Shown here piece after piece: positions 32,589 to 39,642 of a stretch of DNA of 42,519 bases; within the stretch, counting starts at the first letter, position 1; each line of letters begins with the position of its first letter. The notes under the pieces were generated by a model that was not told the DNA's origin, made no database searches, and worked only from the letters and a program-made list of their open reading frames with translations. This stretch comes from DAIOFH01 sp036745875 (GTDB lineage: Bacteria; Planctomycetota; SZUA-567). The stretch is taken from assembly GCA_036745875.1 (NCBI GenBank), contig DAIOFH010000020.1, positions 1 to 42,519 of the forward strand, written 5' to 3'. The position numbers were made by a program, and so were the translations under genes.

Positions 32589-33332
32589 TTAAAATTCCTG
32601 GACGGTCGGCCGTATGGTGATCTCGTTTATCCCGGTGTTGTCCGGCTGCGACATCGCATAGAGAATCGCGTTGGCGACGGCGTCGGCCGGGATTTCGTTC
32701 TGCTTGTACGCTTCGACAACGGCGTTGCGGACCTTTTCGTTGCTGCTCCCGTATTTGAGTTCCGATTCGACATAGCCGGGGTAGAGGACGGTCGAACGGA
32801 ACTTGCCCGCCGACTCGACCCTGATTCCTTCGGCCAGTGCTTTTACCGCAAACTTCGTGGCGGAGTAAACCGAATTGCCGGGGGCTGCGACCTTGAGCCC
32901 GGCGACGGACGAAATGCTAATGAAATGGCCCGATCCTTGTTTGGTGAAAATCGGCCAGACAGCGGCCACGCCGTAAAGGACGCCCTTGAGGTTGACGTCG
33001 ATCATGGCGTCCCATTCGTCCGTTTTCCCTTCGGAAAGGAGCGAGTTCGCCATCAGACCGGCGTTGGCGACAAAGACGTCGAGCCGTCCCCGATTCGCCG
33101 CGACATCGGCCACCATGGCGGAGACCTGGCTTTTATTCGTCACATCAACCTGATAAATCATCGCTTTGCCGCCTTTCATCGCGATGTCGGCGGCGATTTG
33201 ATCCAGTTTGTCCTTGCGGCGTGCGGCAAGGGCGACAATCGCCCCCTCGGCAGCGAGGCGGCGGGCGGTCGCTTCGCCAATGCCGGAACTCCCACCAGTA
33301 ATGACCACAACTTTTCCCGTAATGTTTTCCAT
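32589..33332 (-). CDS. short-chain dehydrogenase/reductase
   Basis: A 248-residue classical SDR. The cofactor-binding TGGSSGIGEATARRLA is near residue 10, NAGLM near residue 84, the catalytic Ser in FISISSVAGLKVA and YSATKFAVKALAEGIRVE contains YxxxK. The Arg-rich cofactor region (ALAARRKDKLD) suggests NADP(H). The closing FRSTVLYPGYVESELKY is typical of the YdfG/serine-dehydrogenase-like group. MENITGKVV at 33332 is the start; a longer in-frame ATG at 33416 would place a nonconserved 28-residue leader over the promoter. Substrate unknown. Confidence 0.9.
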   Translation of the reverse strand: MENITGKVVVITGGSSGIGEATARRLAAEGAIVALAARRKDKLDQIAADIAMKGGKAMIYQVDVTNKSQVSAMVADVAANRGRLDVFVANAGLMANSLLSEGKTDEWDAMIDVNLKGVLYGVAAVWPIFTKQGSGHFISISSVAGLKVAAPGNSVYSATKFAVKALAEGIRVESAGKFRSTVLYPGYVESELKYGSSNEKVRNAVVEAYKQNEIPADAVANAILYAMSQPDNTGINEITIRPTVQEF

Positions 33333-33373
33333 CGCATTCTTCTTGTTTACCTCTTGTCCCTCATATTTATTTA

Positions 33374-33450
33374 AGTATACAAAGTTAGAGTAACTCTTAG
33401 TCAAGGGTATTTTCATGAAAATGCAAAAATATATATTTTACTGTATACAA
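33374..33450. promoter_or_regulatory. SDR promoter with GTATAC repeats and palindrome
   Basis: On the minus strand TTGACT (33404-33399) and TATACT (33379-33374) form a promoter with a long 19-base spacer. GTATACAA occurs at 33375 and again at 33443, and a perfect 14-base palindrome ATTTTCATGAAAAT lies between them at 33409-33422. This layout suggests binding of a dimeric regulator in the divergent SDR/polyferredoxin gap. No regulator gene is adjacent. The gap up to 33588 is strongly AT-rich. Confidence 0.4.
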
Positions 33451-33505
33451 TAGGTGAATAAAAACAATTTACAAAAATATTATTTAGTTAAAAAATATAT
33501 TTTTC

Positions 33506-33533
33506 TTGCATTGATCATTTACTGGGGTACATT
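33506..33533 (+). promoter_or_regulatory. weak predicted promoter of polyferredoxin-xanthine dehydrogenase genes
   Basis: TTGCAT (33506-33511) and TACATT (33528-33533) with a 16-base spacer, about 55 bases before the ATG at 33589. Each box is a partial match only. Confidence 0.3.
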
Positions 33534-33588
33534 AGACTTGACGGTGGGCTATGACGCCGTTCGGCACGCATGAAAAGGATAGATTCCC

Positions 33589-34131
33589 ATGGCGAGAAAG
33601 GCTTCCAAACGGACCGCGGTAGTATATTGCCAGGGCGGGAACAGGGCAAGGCTGAAAGCCGACGCCACCGTGGTTAACGGCGATTGCGCGCAAGCGAAAA
33701 GCGATTATCCCGAGGGCATCTTCGAATGTTCGCAGGGCTGCCTCGGCCTTGGCTCGTGCGTCGCCTCCTGCCGTCCTAATGCCATCCGCATCAACAGCCA
33801 TGGCGTCGCGGAGGTGGACGATGAAAAATGCGTCGGCTGCGGCTTGTGCGTGAAAAGTTGCCCGCAAGGCATCATAGGCCTGGTTTTCCGCGAAAACGTC
33901 ATCACATCCCGCTGCTCAAACCTGGACAAGGGACCAAGGGCGAAGGAAATATGCGATGCCAGTTGCATCGCTTGCCGGATCTGCGAGAGGAACTGCCCCG
34001 CCGATGCGATCACCGTGATCGACAACCATGCGGTGATCGATGAAAGCCTGTGCATTTCCTGCGGCATGTGCGCTGTCAAGTGCCCGCGCACGGTCATTAT
34101 TGATTCGAACGGTATTTTCAGCCGGGTTTAA
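33589..34131 (+). CDS. RnfB-like polyferredoxin (multiple 4Fe-4S clusters)
   Basis: A 180-residue protein with four Cys groups. The first is C-x3-C-x5-C-x3-C (CSQGCLGLGSCVASC, about residues 47-61), as in the RnfB cluster region. Then come CVGCGLCVKSCPQG, CDASCIACRICERNCPAD and CISCGMCAVKCP, ferredoxin-type motifs. There is no membrane helix, so it is cytoplasmic. AAAGGA precedes the ATG. It ends 19 bases before a molybdenum hydroxylase gene that lacks an FAD domain, so it probably carries electrons to or from that enzyme (inference). Confidence 0.88.
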   Translation: MARKASKRTAVVYCQGGNRARLKADATVVNGDCAQAKSDYPEGIFECSQGCLGLGSCVASCRPNAIRINSHGVAEVDDEKCVGCGLCVKSCPQGIIGLVFRENVITSRCSNLDKGPRAKEICDASCIACRICERNCPADAITVIDNHAVIDESLCISCGMCAVKCPRTVIIDSNGIFSRV

Positions 34132-34150
34132 TCAAGAGGAGGCTGGTCCA

Positions 34151-36742
34151 ATGGGCGAAACATATTCCTTCACGGTCAACGGCACTCTGCGCGAGACGAC
34201 GGAAAACAAATCGCTGCTGCGCTATCTGCGCGATGATCTCCACCTCAATTCAGTCAAGGACGGCTGCAGCGAAGGCGCCTGCGGAACCTGTACCATACTT
34301 GTCGACGGCAAGGCGGTGAAAGGTTGCGTGCTTTCCACCGCGAAGGCGGTCGGCCGGACTATCGTCACCGTCGAAGGGCTGGACGAGCGCGAAAAAGAGG
34401 CGTTTGTCTACGCATTTGGCGCGAAGGGATCGGTCCAGTGCGGCTTTTGCATCCCCGGCATGGTGATGGCGGGGAAGGCGCTTCTCGACAAGGTCCCTGA
34501 TCCCACCGAAGCGGAGATCAAGGTGGCGATCAGGGGCAATATCTGCCGCTGCACCGGCTACAAGAAAATTATCGAAGGCATACAGCTTGCCGCCGCGATT
34601 CTCCGGGGGGAGACTTCCATAGAGCCCGCCCTGGAAAAGGGCGATAAATACGGCGTCGGCGAGCGCGCTTTCCGCATTGATGTCAGGGAAAAAGTCCTCG
34701 GCTGCGGCGAGTACTGCGACGACGTCGAAATGGAAGGCATGGCGCACGCTTCGGCGGTGCGCTCAAAGTACGCGAGGGCGAAGATCCTTTCCATCGACAC
34801 CACGAAGGCACAGGCGCTTCCCGGCGTTCTTGCCGTCCTCACCGCCGATGACGTGCCGCACAACAAGGTGGGCCATATCCAGCAGGACTGGGATGTAATG
34901 ATCGCCGTCGGCGGGATCACCAGGATGAAAGCGGACGCGATCTGCGTGGTGGTGGCGGAGACGGAGGCGATTCTCGAACAGGCGAAAAAGCTGGTGAAAA
35001 TCGAGTATGAAGAGCTCGAGCCCGTCCGCAATATCTTCGAAGCGAAGGCGGAAAACGCACCAAAACTCCACGAGAAAGGCAATCTTTGCCAAACCCGCCA
35101 CGTCACCCGCGGCGATGCCAAGAAGGCGCTTGCCGAATCGAAATTCACAGTCACCCGCTCGTACAGCACGCCGTTCACCGAACACGCCTTCCTGGAGCCG
35201 GAGTGCGCCGTCGCCTTCCCATACAAGAACGGGGTCAAGGTATACACCTCCGATCAGAGCGTCTATGACACGCGCCACGAAATCGCCATCATGCTGGGTT
35301 GGGAAAAGGAACAGGAGCGGATTGTCGTCGAAAACAAGCTGGTCGGTGGCGGCTTCGGCGGCAAGGAGGATGTGTCGATCCAGCATGTCGCCGTACTGGC
35401 GGCTCTGAAGGTCCAGCGCCCGGTCAAGATCAAATTTACCCGCGCCGAATCCCTTGCCTTCCACCCGAAGCGCCACCCCATGGAGGGGACATTCACTCTC
35501 GGCTGTGACGAAAACGGCATATTTACCGGGCTGGACTGCGATATTTATTTTGATACGGGAGCCTATGCATCGCTGTGCGGGCCGGTCCTGGAGCGTGCCT
35601 GCACCCACTCGGTCGGACCCTACTGCTACCAGAACACGGATATCCGCGGCTACGGCTATTACACCAACAACCCGCCCGCAGGCGCGTTTCGCGGTTTTGG
35701 CGTTTGCCAGAGTGAGTTCGCGCTTGAAGCCAACATAAACCTGCTGGCCGAAATGGTCGGCATCTCCCCTTGGGAAATCAGGTACAGGAACGCCATCGAG
35801 CCGGGCAAGGTCCTGCCGAACGGACAGATCGCCGATTGTTCGACGGCCCTGAAGGAAACGCTGGAAGCGGTCAAGGATGCCTATGACAAGAACCCTGGTC
35901 GCGCCGGGATCGCCTGCGCCATGAAAAACTCCGGCGTCGGCGTCGGCCTGCCGGACAAGGGCCGGGCCAAACTCGTAGTCAACAACGGCATTGTCGAAAT
36001 CTATTCCGCGGCGTCTGAGATAGGCCAGGGCTGCGCCACTGTCTTCATCCAGATGCTGGCCGAAACCACCGGCCTCAGGCTCGAACAGATCCGCAACATG
36101 GGCTGCAACTCCGAATTGTCTCCGGATTCCGGCACAACTTCCGGTTCCCGGCAGACGCTGATCACCGGCGAAGCCATCCGCATGGCCGGTCTGGAACTGG
36201 CAGACGCCCTTCGGGGGGTCGGCGGCGATCCGGCGAAGTTGGAGGGCCGGGAATTTTTTGCCGAGTATTTCGAACCCACCGACAAACTCGGGGCAGACGT
36301 GCCGAATCCGAAGAGCCATATTGCCTACGGCTTCGCTACCCACGTAGTCATTGTGGATGACGACGGCCGGGTCACGGAAGTCTATGCCGCCCACGATTCA
36401 GGCAAGGTGGTCAACCCGATCGCCATCCAGGGTCAGATTGAAGGCGGTGTGCTCATGGGGCTTGGCTATGCACTGACCGAGGATTTCCCGTTGAAGGATT
36501 GCGTACCGCAGGTGAAGTTTGGAACGCTCGGTCTGATGCGCTCCAACCAGATTCCGGACATCCATGCCATTTATGTGGAGAAACAGGAATTGCTTGGCGT
36601 CGCCTACGGCGCGAAGGGCATTGGGGAAATCGCCACCATACCCACAGCGCCGGCTGCCCAGGGCGCGTATTACGCCCTCGACGGTGTATTTCGCACCAAA
36701 TTCCCAATGGAAAATACCTATTACAAGAAGACGAAAGAGTAG
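34151..36742 (+). CDS. xanthine dehydrogenase-family molybdenum hydroxylase, selenium-dependent type
   Basis: An 863-residue fusion. The 2Fe-2S region (residues 1-~155) has C39, C44, C47, C59 and C97, C100, C132, C134. The molybdopterin-binding large domain contains GGGFGGKEDVSIQHVA, PPAGAFRGFGVCQSEFALE, GQGCATVFIQMLAETTG, DSGTTSGSRQT and the catalytic-Glu region YGAKGIGEIAT. There is no FAD domain. This architecture matches the selenium-dependent xanthine dehydrogenase family (labile Se cofactor, no selenocysteine codon needed). AGGAGG eight bases before ATG 34151 fixes the start; the reading frame extends upstream through the ferredoxin gene but is not used. It hydroxylates purines such as xanthine or hypoxanthine (family knowledge). 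Confidence 0.88.
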   Translation: MGETYSFTVNGTLRETTENKSLLRYLRDDLHLNSVKDGCSEGACGTCTILVDGKAVKGCVLSTAKAVGRTIVTVEGLDEREKEAFVYAFGAKGSVQCGFCIPGMVMAGKALLDKVPDPTEAEIKVAIRGNICRCTGYKKIIEGIQLAAAILRGETSIEPALEKGDKYGVGERAFRIDVREKVLGCGEYCDDVEMEGMAHASAVRSKYARAKILSIDTTKAQALPGVLAVLTADDVPHNKVGHIQQDWDVMIAVGGITRMKADAICVVVAETEAILEQAKKLVKIEYEELEPVRNIFEAKAENAPKLHEKGNLCQTRHVTRGDAKKALAESKFTVTRSYSTPFTEHAFLEPECAVAFPYKNGVKVYTSDQSVYDTRHEIAIMLGWEKEQERIVVENKLVGGGFGGKEDVSIQHVAVLAALKVQRPVKIKFTRAESLAFHPKRHPMEGTFTLGCDENGIFTGLDCDIYFDTGAYASLCGPVLERACTHSVGPYCYQNTDIRGYGYYTNNPPAGAFRGFGVCQSEFALEANINLLAEMVGISPWEIRYRNAIEPGKVLPNGQIADCSTALKETLEAVKDAYDKNPGRAGIACAMKNSGVGVGLPDKGRAKLVVNNGIVEIYSAASEIGQGCATVFIQMLAETTGLRLEQIRNMGCNSELSPDSGTTSGSRQTLITGEAIRMAGLELADALRGVGGDPAKLEGREFFAEYFEPTDKLGADVPNPKSHIAYGFATHVVIVDDDGRVTEVYAAHDSGKVVNPIAIQGQIEGGVLMGLGYALTEDFPLKDCVPQVKFGTLGLMRSNQIPDIHAIYVEKQELLGVAYGAKGIGEIATIPTAPAAQGAYYALDGVFRTKFPMENTYYKKTKE

Positions 36743-36746
36743 AAAA

Positions 36747-37931
36747 TCACGTTCCCGGTTGCCCCGCATGGAACAACTCCGTCGCTTTGGACATTTCCCG
36801 CGGGATATTGATGTGCTGCGGGCACATGTCGACGCACAGGCCGCATTGGGTGCAGCTGCTTGCCGGATTGTCGTCTCCCATGATTCCGGCATAGAAGAGT
36901 CGGGCGACCTGCTGCGCCTTCGGATCGTCGGTGAAATGGAACTCGTTGAAGTAGGCAAATACCTTGGGAATGGCCACGTTGCTCGGGCAGGGGAGGCAAT
37001 AACCGCAGGCAGTGCAGCCCACCTGTATGCGTTCCAGGAAAATTCGCCGAACCTCTTCGACCGCCCGCCTGTCTTGGTCCGTCAGGTCGCCAACAGCCGA
37101 GTCGGCGGCGATGTGGAGGTTTTCCTCCAACTGTTCCATCGTGCTCATGCCGGAAAGTGCGGTTGAGACTCCCGATTGATCCAGCACCCAGCGCAGTGCC
37201 CATTCGGCAAGCGACCAACCGGGACGGACGTCGTGAAGAATCGCCCTTGCCTGCTCCGGAAGGTTGTTGACAAGAAAACCCCCGCGAAGCGGTTCCATCA
37301 CCACAATCCCTACGCCGCGCTCTTCCGCCAGTGCCAAACCACGGCGCCCTGCCTGGTGGTCGACGTCCAGGTAGTTGTATTGAATCTGCGCCATCGTCCA
37401 GTCGTAGCTGTCCAGGACTTCCTCGAAAAGCTGGTAACGGTCGTGGAAGGAAAACGCCGCGTGGCGAATCCGTCCGTCCCTCAGCGCCTCATCGAAGAAT
37501 GGAAACAATCCCAATTCCTTCATCTTGGGCCAGACGCCGTCGTTGATGTTGTGAGCAAGATACATGTCGATGTACGGTATATCGAGCCGCCGCAGTTGCT
37601 CGTCCAAAAATTTGTCCATGTCGGCACGCGACTCGACAAGCCACAGGGGAAGCTTGGTGGCAACCAGGACTTTTTCCCGGTAGCCGTCCGCCAGCGCCCT
37701 GGCGGTTACCGGTTCGCTTTGCCCCGGTTTTGTGTGGTCGTCCGTATGATAGGGATATGCGGTATCCACATAGTTGACCCCCGCGTCGATTGCCCGGCGG
37801 ATCATGGCGATGGCGGCGGGAATGTCGATTTCAACCGGATTTTCCCCCGTCAGCGGCAGCCGCATGCAGCCGAAACCGAGCTGCGACACCTCAATGCCGC
37901 TCTTTCCCAGAGTGCGTTTCGCTATTGCCAT
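36747..37931 (-). CDS. aldo/keto reductase with C-terminal 4Fe-4S domain
   Basis: A 394-residue protein. The TIM-barrel aldo/keto reductase domain (about residues 1-290) has TLGKSGIEVSQLGFGCMRLP, YVDTAYPYH (Asp and Tyr), LVATKLPLW (Lys) and MYLAHNIND (His). The C-terminal part carries two Cys sets, CTACGYCLPCP and CTQCGLCVDMCPQ, typical of the Fe-S aldo/keto reductases of anaerobes. Such proteins probably use ferredoxin or NAD(P)H to reduce carbonyl groups; the substrate is unknown. GAGGAGG precedes ATG 37931; an upstream ATG at 38006 lacks conservation. It ends 4 bases from the convergent xanthine dehydrogenase gene, without a visible terminator. Confidence 0.9.
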   Translation of the reverse strand: MAIAKRTLGKSGIEVSQLGFGCMRLPLTGENPVEIDIPAAIAMIRRAIDAGVNYVDTAYPYHTDDHTKPGQSEPVTARALADGYREKVLVATKLPLWLVESRADMDKFLDEQLRRLDIPYIDMYLAHNINDGVWPKMKELGLFPFFDEALRDGRIRHAAFSFHDRYQLFEEVLDSYDWTMAQIQYNYLDVDHQAGRRGLALAEERGVGIVVMEPLRGGFLVNNLPEQARAILHDVRPGWSLAEWALRWVLDQSGVSTALSGMSTMEQLEENLHIAADSAVGDLTDQDRRAVEEVRRIFLERIQVGCTACGYCLPCPSNVAIPKVFAYFNEFHFTDDPKAQQVARLFYAGIMGDDNPASSCTQCGLCVDMCPQHINIPREMSKATELFHAGQPGT

Positions 37932-37993
37932 GGTTGTGACCTCCTCTAGTTCTCGTGTAAATTTCATGAGCGGCTTGATGTGCCCAAAAAGGA

Positions 37994-38319
37994 TTATGGT
38001 GCACACAAGCGCCTGACAGCTTCGACGATATGCTCGGGTCCGGCTCGCTCCACCGTATCTGCTCCCTCCGGGCCCGGTGCGACGAGAGCGCCGATCATGG
38101 CCAGCTGGCTTATGAGGGCGAGAAGCGCCTCGGGGGACATGCGTTTATTGATCCGATCTTCTTTCTGGGCTTGCTTAACCGCCCTTATTTTACCGCGTGC
38201 GATTTTTTTTACCGCTTCCGACTCGGGCGTCAGGCGTCGAGACAGGCTTCAAGTTGTCTCGATGTGCCGTGCAAGAATATCTCGTCGTCATCCACAAGGG
38301 CAATTTCAACTCGTCTCAT
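37994..38319 (-). pseudogene. small gene broken by a frameshift, unknown family
   Basis: On the minus strand ATG 38319 opens a 29-codon frame (MRRVEIALVDDDEIFLHG...) that stops at TGA 38232-38230. Just before the stop, another frame takes over: RRLTPESEAVKKIARGKIR, then KRMSPEALLALISQLAMIGAL and GPEHIVEAVRRLCAP, ending at 37994. The total of 326 bases is not a multiple of three. Codon use in both parts matches neighbouring genes, and the second part has no ATG of its own near its beginning (first internal Met is at KRM). An A8 run lies within the second part. It could be a decayed gene, an assembly indel or a recoded gene. I do not recognise the product. Confidence 0.45.
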
Positions 38320-38418
38320 GCGCCGCCCGCTCTTTGATCGAAATAAACAGGGTTAAAAATGGTCCCGTCATTATATCATGTCTTTCCAGAGTGCAAACAC
38401 CACTTCAAAATTGACCGA

Positions 38419-38500
38419 AACAACGTCAAGTTTGACATATGAAACGTAGAAAATCGTCATCACCCAAAAATCAGCCAAAACTACGTCACTTCTGACATGG
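38419..38500. repeat. two operator-like dyads spaced 60 bp
   Basis: CGTCAAGTTTGACAT (38424-38438, containing the dyad GTCAA-GT-TTGAC) recurs as CGTCACTTCTGACAT (38484-38498, dyad GTCA-CTTC-TGAC). Flanking bases are also similar (CCGAAACAA / CCAAAACTA), and the copies are exactly 60 bases apart. They lie upstream of the leader terminator and the amidohydrolase gene. The 37932-38617 gap holds these, the broken gene and the terminator at 38559. Confidence 0.5.
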
Positions 38501-38558
38501 TCAGCGCATTGACGGAAGCGGTCCCATAATGAATTCTACAGTCTGTCGGTTTTTCACG

Positions 38559-38590
38559 GCCGCCCCCATTCAAAGGGACGGCGTTTTTTT
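38559..38590 (+). terminator. intrinsic terminator in the leader of the amidohydrolase gene
   Basis: GCCG-C-CCC (38559-38566) pairs with GGG-A-CGGC (38575-38582) around a 9-base loop, followed by T7 (38584-38590). It lies only 27 bases before the ATG at 38618, and there is no plus-strand gene upstream that needs termination. It is therefore either an attenuator controlling the downstream genes or the end of a short plus-strand RNA. Confidence 0.65.
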
Positions 38591-38617
38591 GCATCCTTTT
38601 TCAACAGGAGACTTTCC

Positions 38618-39640
38618 ATGGCGATCCCGGAGAAGATTATCGATTTCGAGGCCCATTATCTCGACAAAGAAATATTCGCCATGATGCAGGGGCGAAAAGA
38701 CCCGCCCTACTACCATCCCGACACCAAGCTTTTCGTGACCGCTACCGATTTGCCGGACGATGCTGTCCTGGCGATGGATCCGTCACGCCTACTCGATGTG
38801 GATGAAGGCAGAATCGCCGCTATGGACGAGGCTGGAATTTCCGTGCAGATCCTCAGCTCCACCATACCTCTGGAATCGTGTTTCAGCCCTGGGGAAGCCA
38901 CCGCCCAGATGGCGGGGATCAATACCAGATTGGCCGAAATCGTCGCCCGCCATCCCAATCGCTATCGTGGAATCGCCTCGTTGTCGCCTCATGATCCCGC
39001 AAAGGCTGCCGTGGAACTGCGCCGCTGCGTTAAGGAACTGGGCTTTGTCGGCTGGCACTTGCACTCTCACATAGCCGATGCGGGGGTACCGTACGCTGAT
39101 CACGAAAAATACCTTCCCATTTGGGAAGCGGCGGCGGAGTTGGATATCTATGTTTATATTCACCCGTCGCCTCCTTCTCTTCCCGCGTTGCATGGATACG
39201 GATACGAACTTTTCGGCTCGCCCTTCGGCTTCGCCATTGACGCGTCCATCTGTATGGCGCGACTGCTCCTGTCCGGATTGTTTGAACGCTTTCCCACCCT
39301 CAAGGTCATGCAGGGCCACTTGGGTGAGGCATTCCCTTTGCTGGTCGAAAGGATGGACCACCAAATCGCCACCAAGGCTATATTCTATAAATTGCCCAAA
39401 CTCCCCGGCGATTACTGGCGGAATAACGTTTGGTGCAGCACCAGTGGTTGCTATTCACCCGACGCCTTCACGATGCTCCGTAGCCAAATGTCCCTGGACC
39501 ACGTCGTTCTCGGATCCGACTATCCCTACGAAAATCCCGCCGACTCGACAAAATATCTGACCGAACTGCCCCTCACCGAGAACGAACGCGCTAACATTGG
39601 CTACCGGAGCGGCGCGGCATTGGGTATCCGGCTGGAGTGA
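38618..39640 (+). CDS. amidohydrolase-2 family protein (ACMSD/decarboxylase-like)
   Basis: A 340-residue metal-dependent TIM-barrel of the Amidohydrolase_2 family. The N terminus is IIDFEAHYLD, an ExH rather than the usual HxH, as seen in ACMSD- and resorcylate-decarboxylase-like branches. Further ligands lie in YIHPSPPS (His), MQGHLGEAFP (His) and LGSDYPYE (Asp). Known relatives decarboxylate or hydrolyse aromatic or lactone acids; the substrate here is unknown. AGGAG precedes ATG 38618. It is followed by a MATE exporter gene whose ATG lies two bases after its stop, so the two are translationally coupled. The leader contains a terminator hairpin and dyad repeats. Confidence 0.86.
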   Translation: MAIPEKIIDFEAHYLDKEIFAMMQGRKDPPYYHPDTKLFVTATDLPDDAVLAMDPSRLLDVDEGRIAAMDEAGISVQILSSTIPLESCFSPGEATAQMAGINTRLAEIVARHPNRYRGIASLSPHDPAKAAVELRRCVKELGFVGWHLHSHIADAGVPYADHEKYLPIWEAAAELDIYVYIHPSPPSLPALHGYGYELFGSPFGFAIDASICMARLLLSGLFERFPTLKVMQGHLGEAFPLLVERMDHQIATKAIFYKLPKLPGDYWRNNVWCSTSGCYSPDAFTMLRSQMSLDHVVLGSDYPYENPADSTKYLTELPLTENERANIGYRSGAALGIRLE

Positions 39641-39642
39641 AG

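Noticed and set aside
33332..33416. Longer start for the SDR (ATG 33416)
   Set aside because: The extra 28 residues precede the conserved Rossmann start and would run through the predicted promoter and palindrome.
34040..34150. Upstream extension of the xanthine dehydrogenase frame
   Set aside because: It overlaps the ferredoxin gene in another frame and lacks a ribosome site. AGGAGG before ATG 34151 fits the family start.
34763..36394. Minus-strand open frame of about 543 codons
   Set aside because: Antisense shadow of the molybdenum hydroxylase gene; no ribosome site and no recognisable domain.
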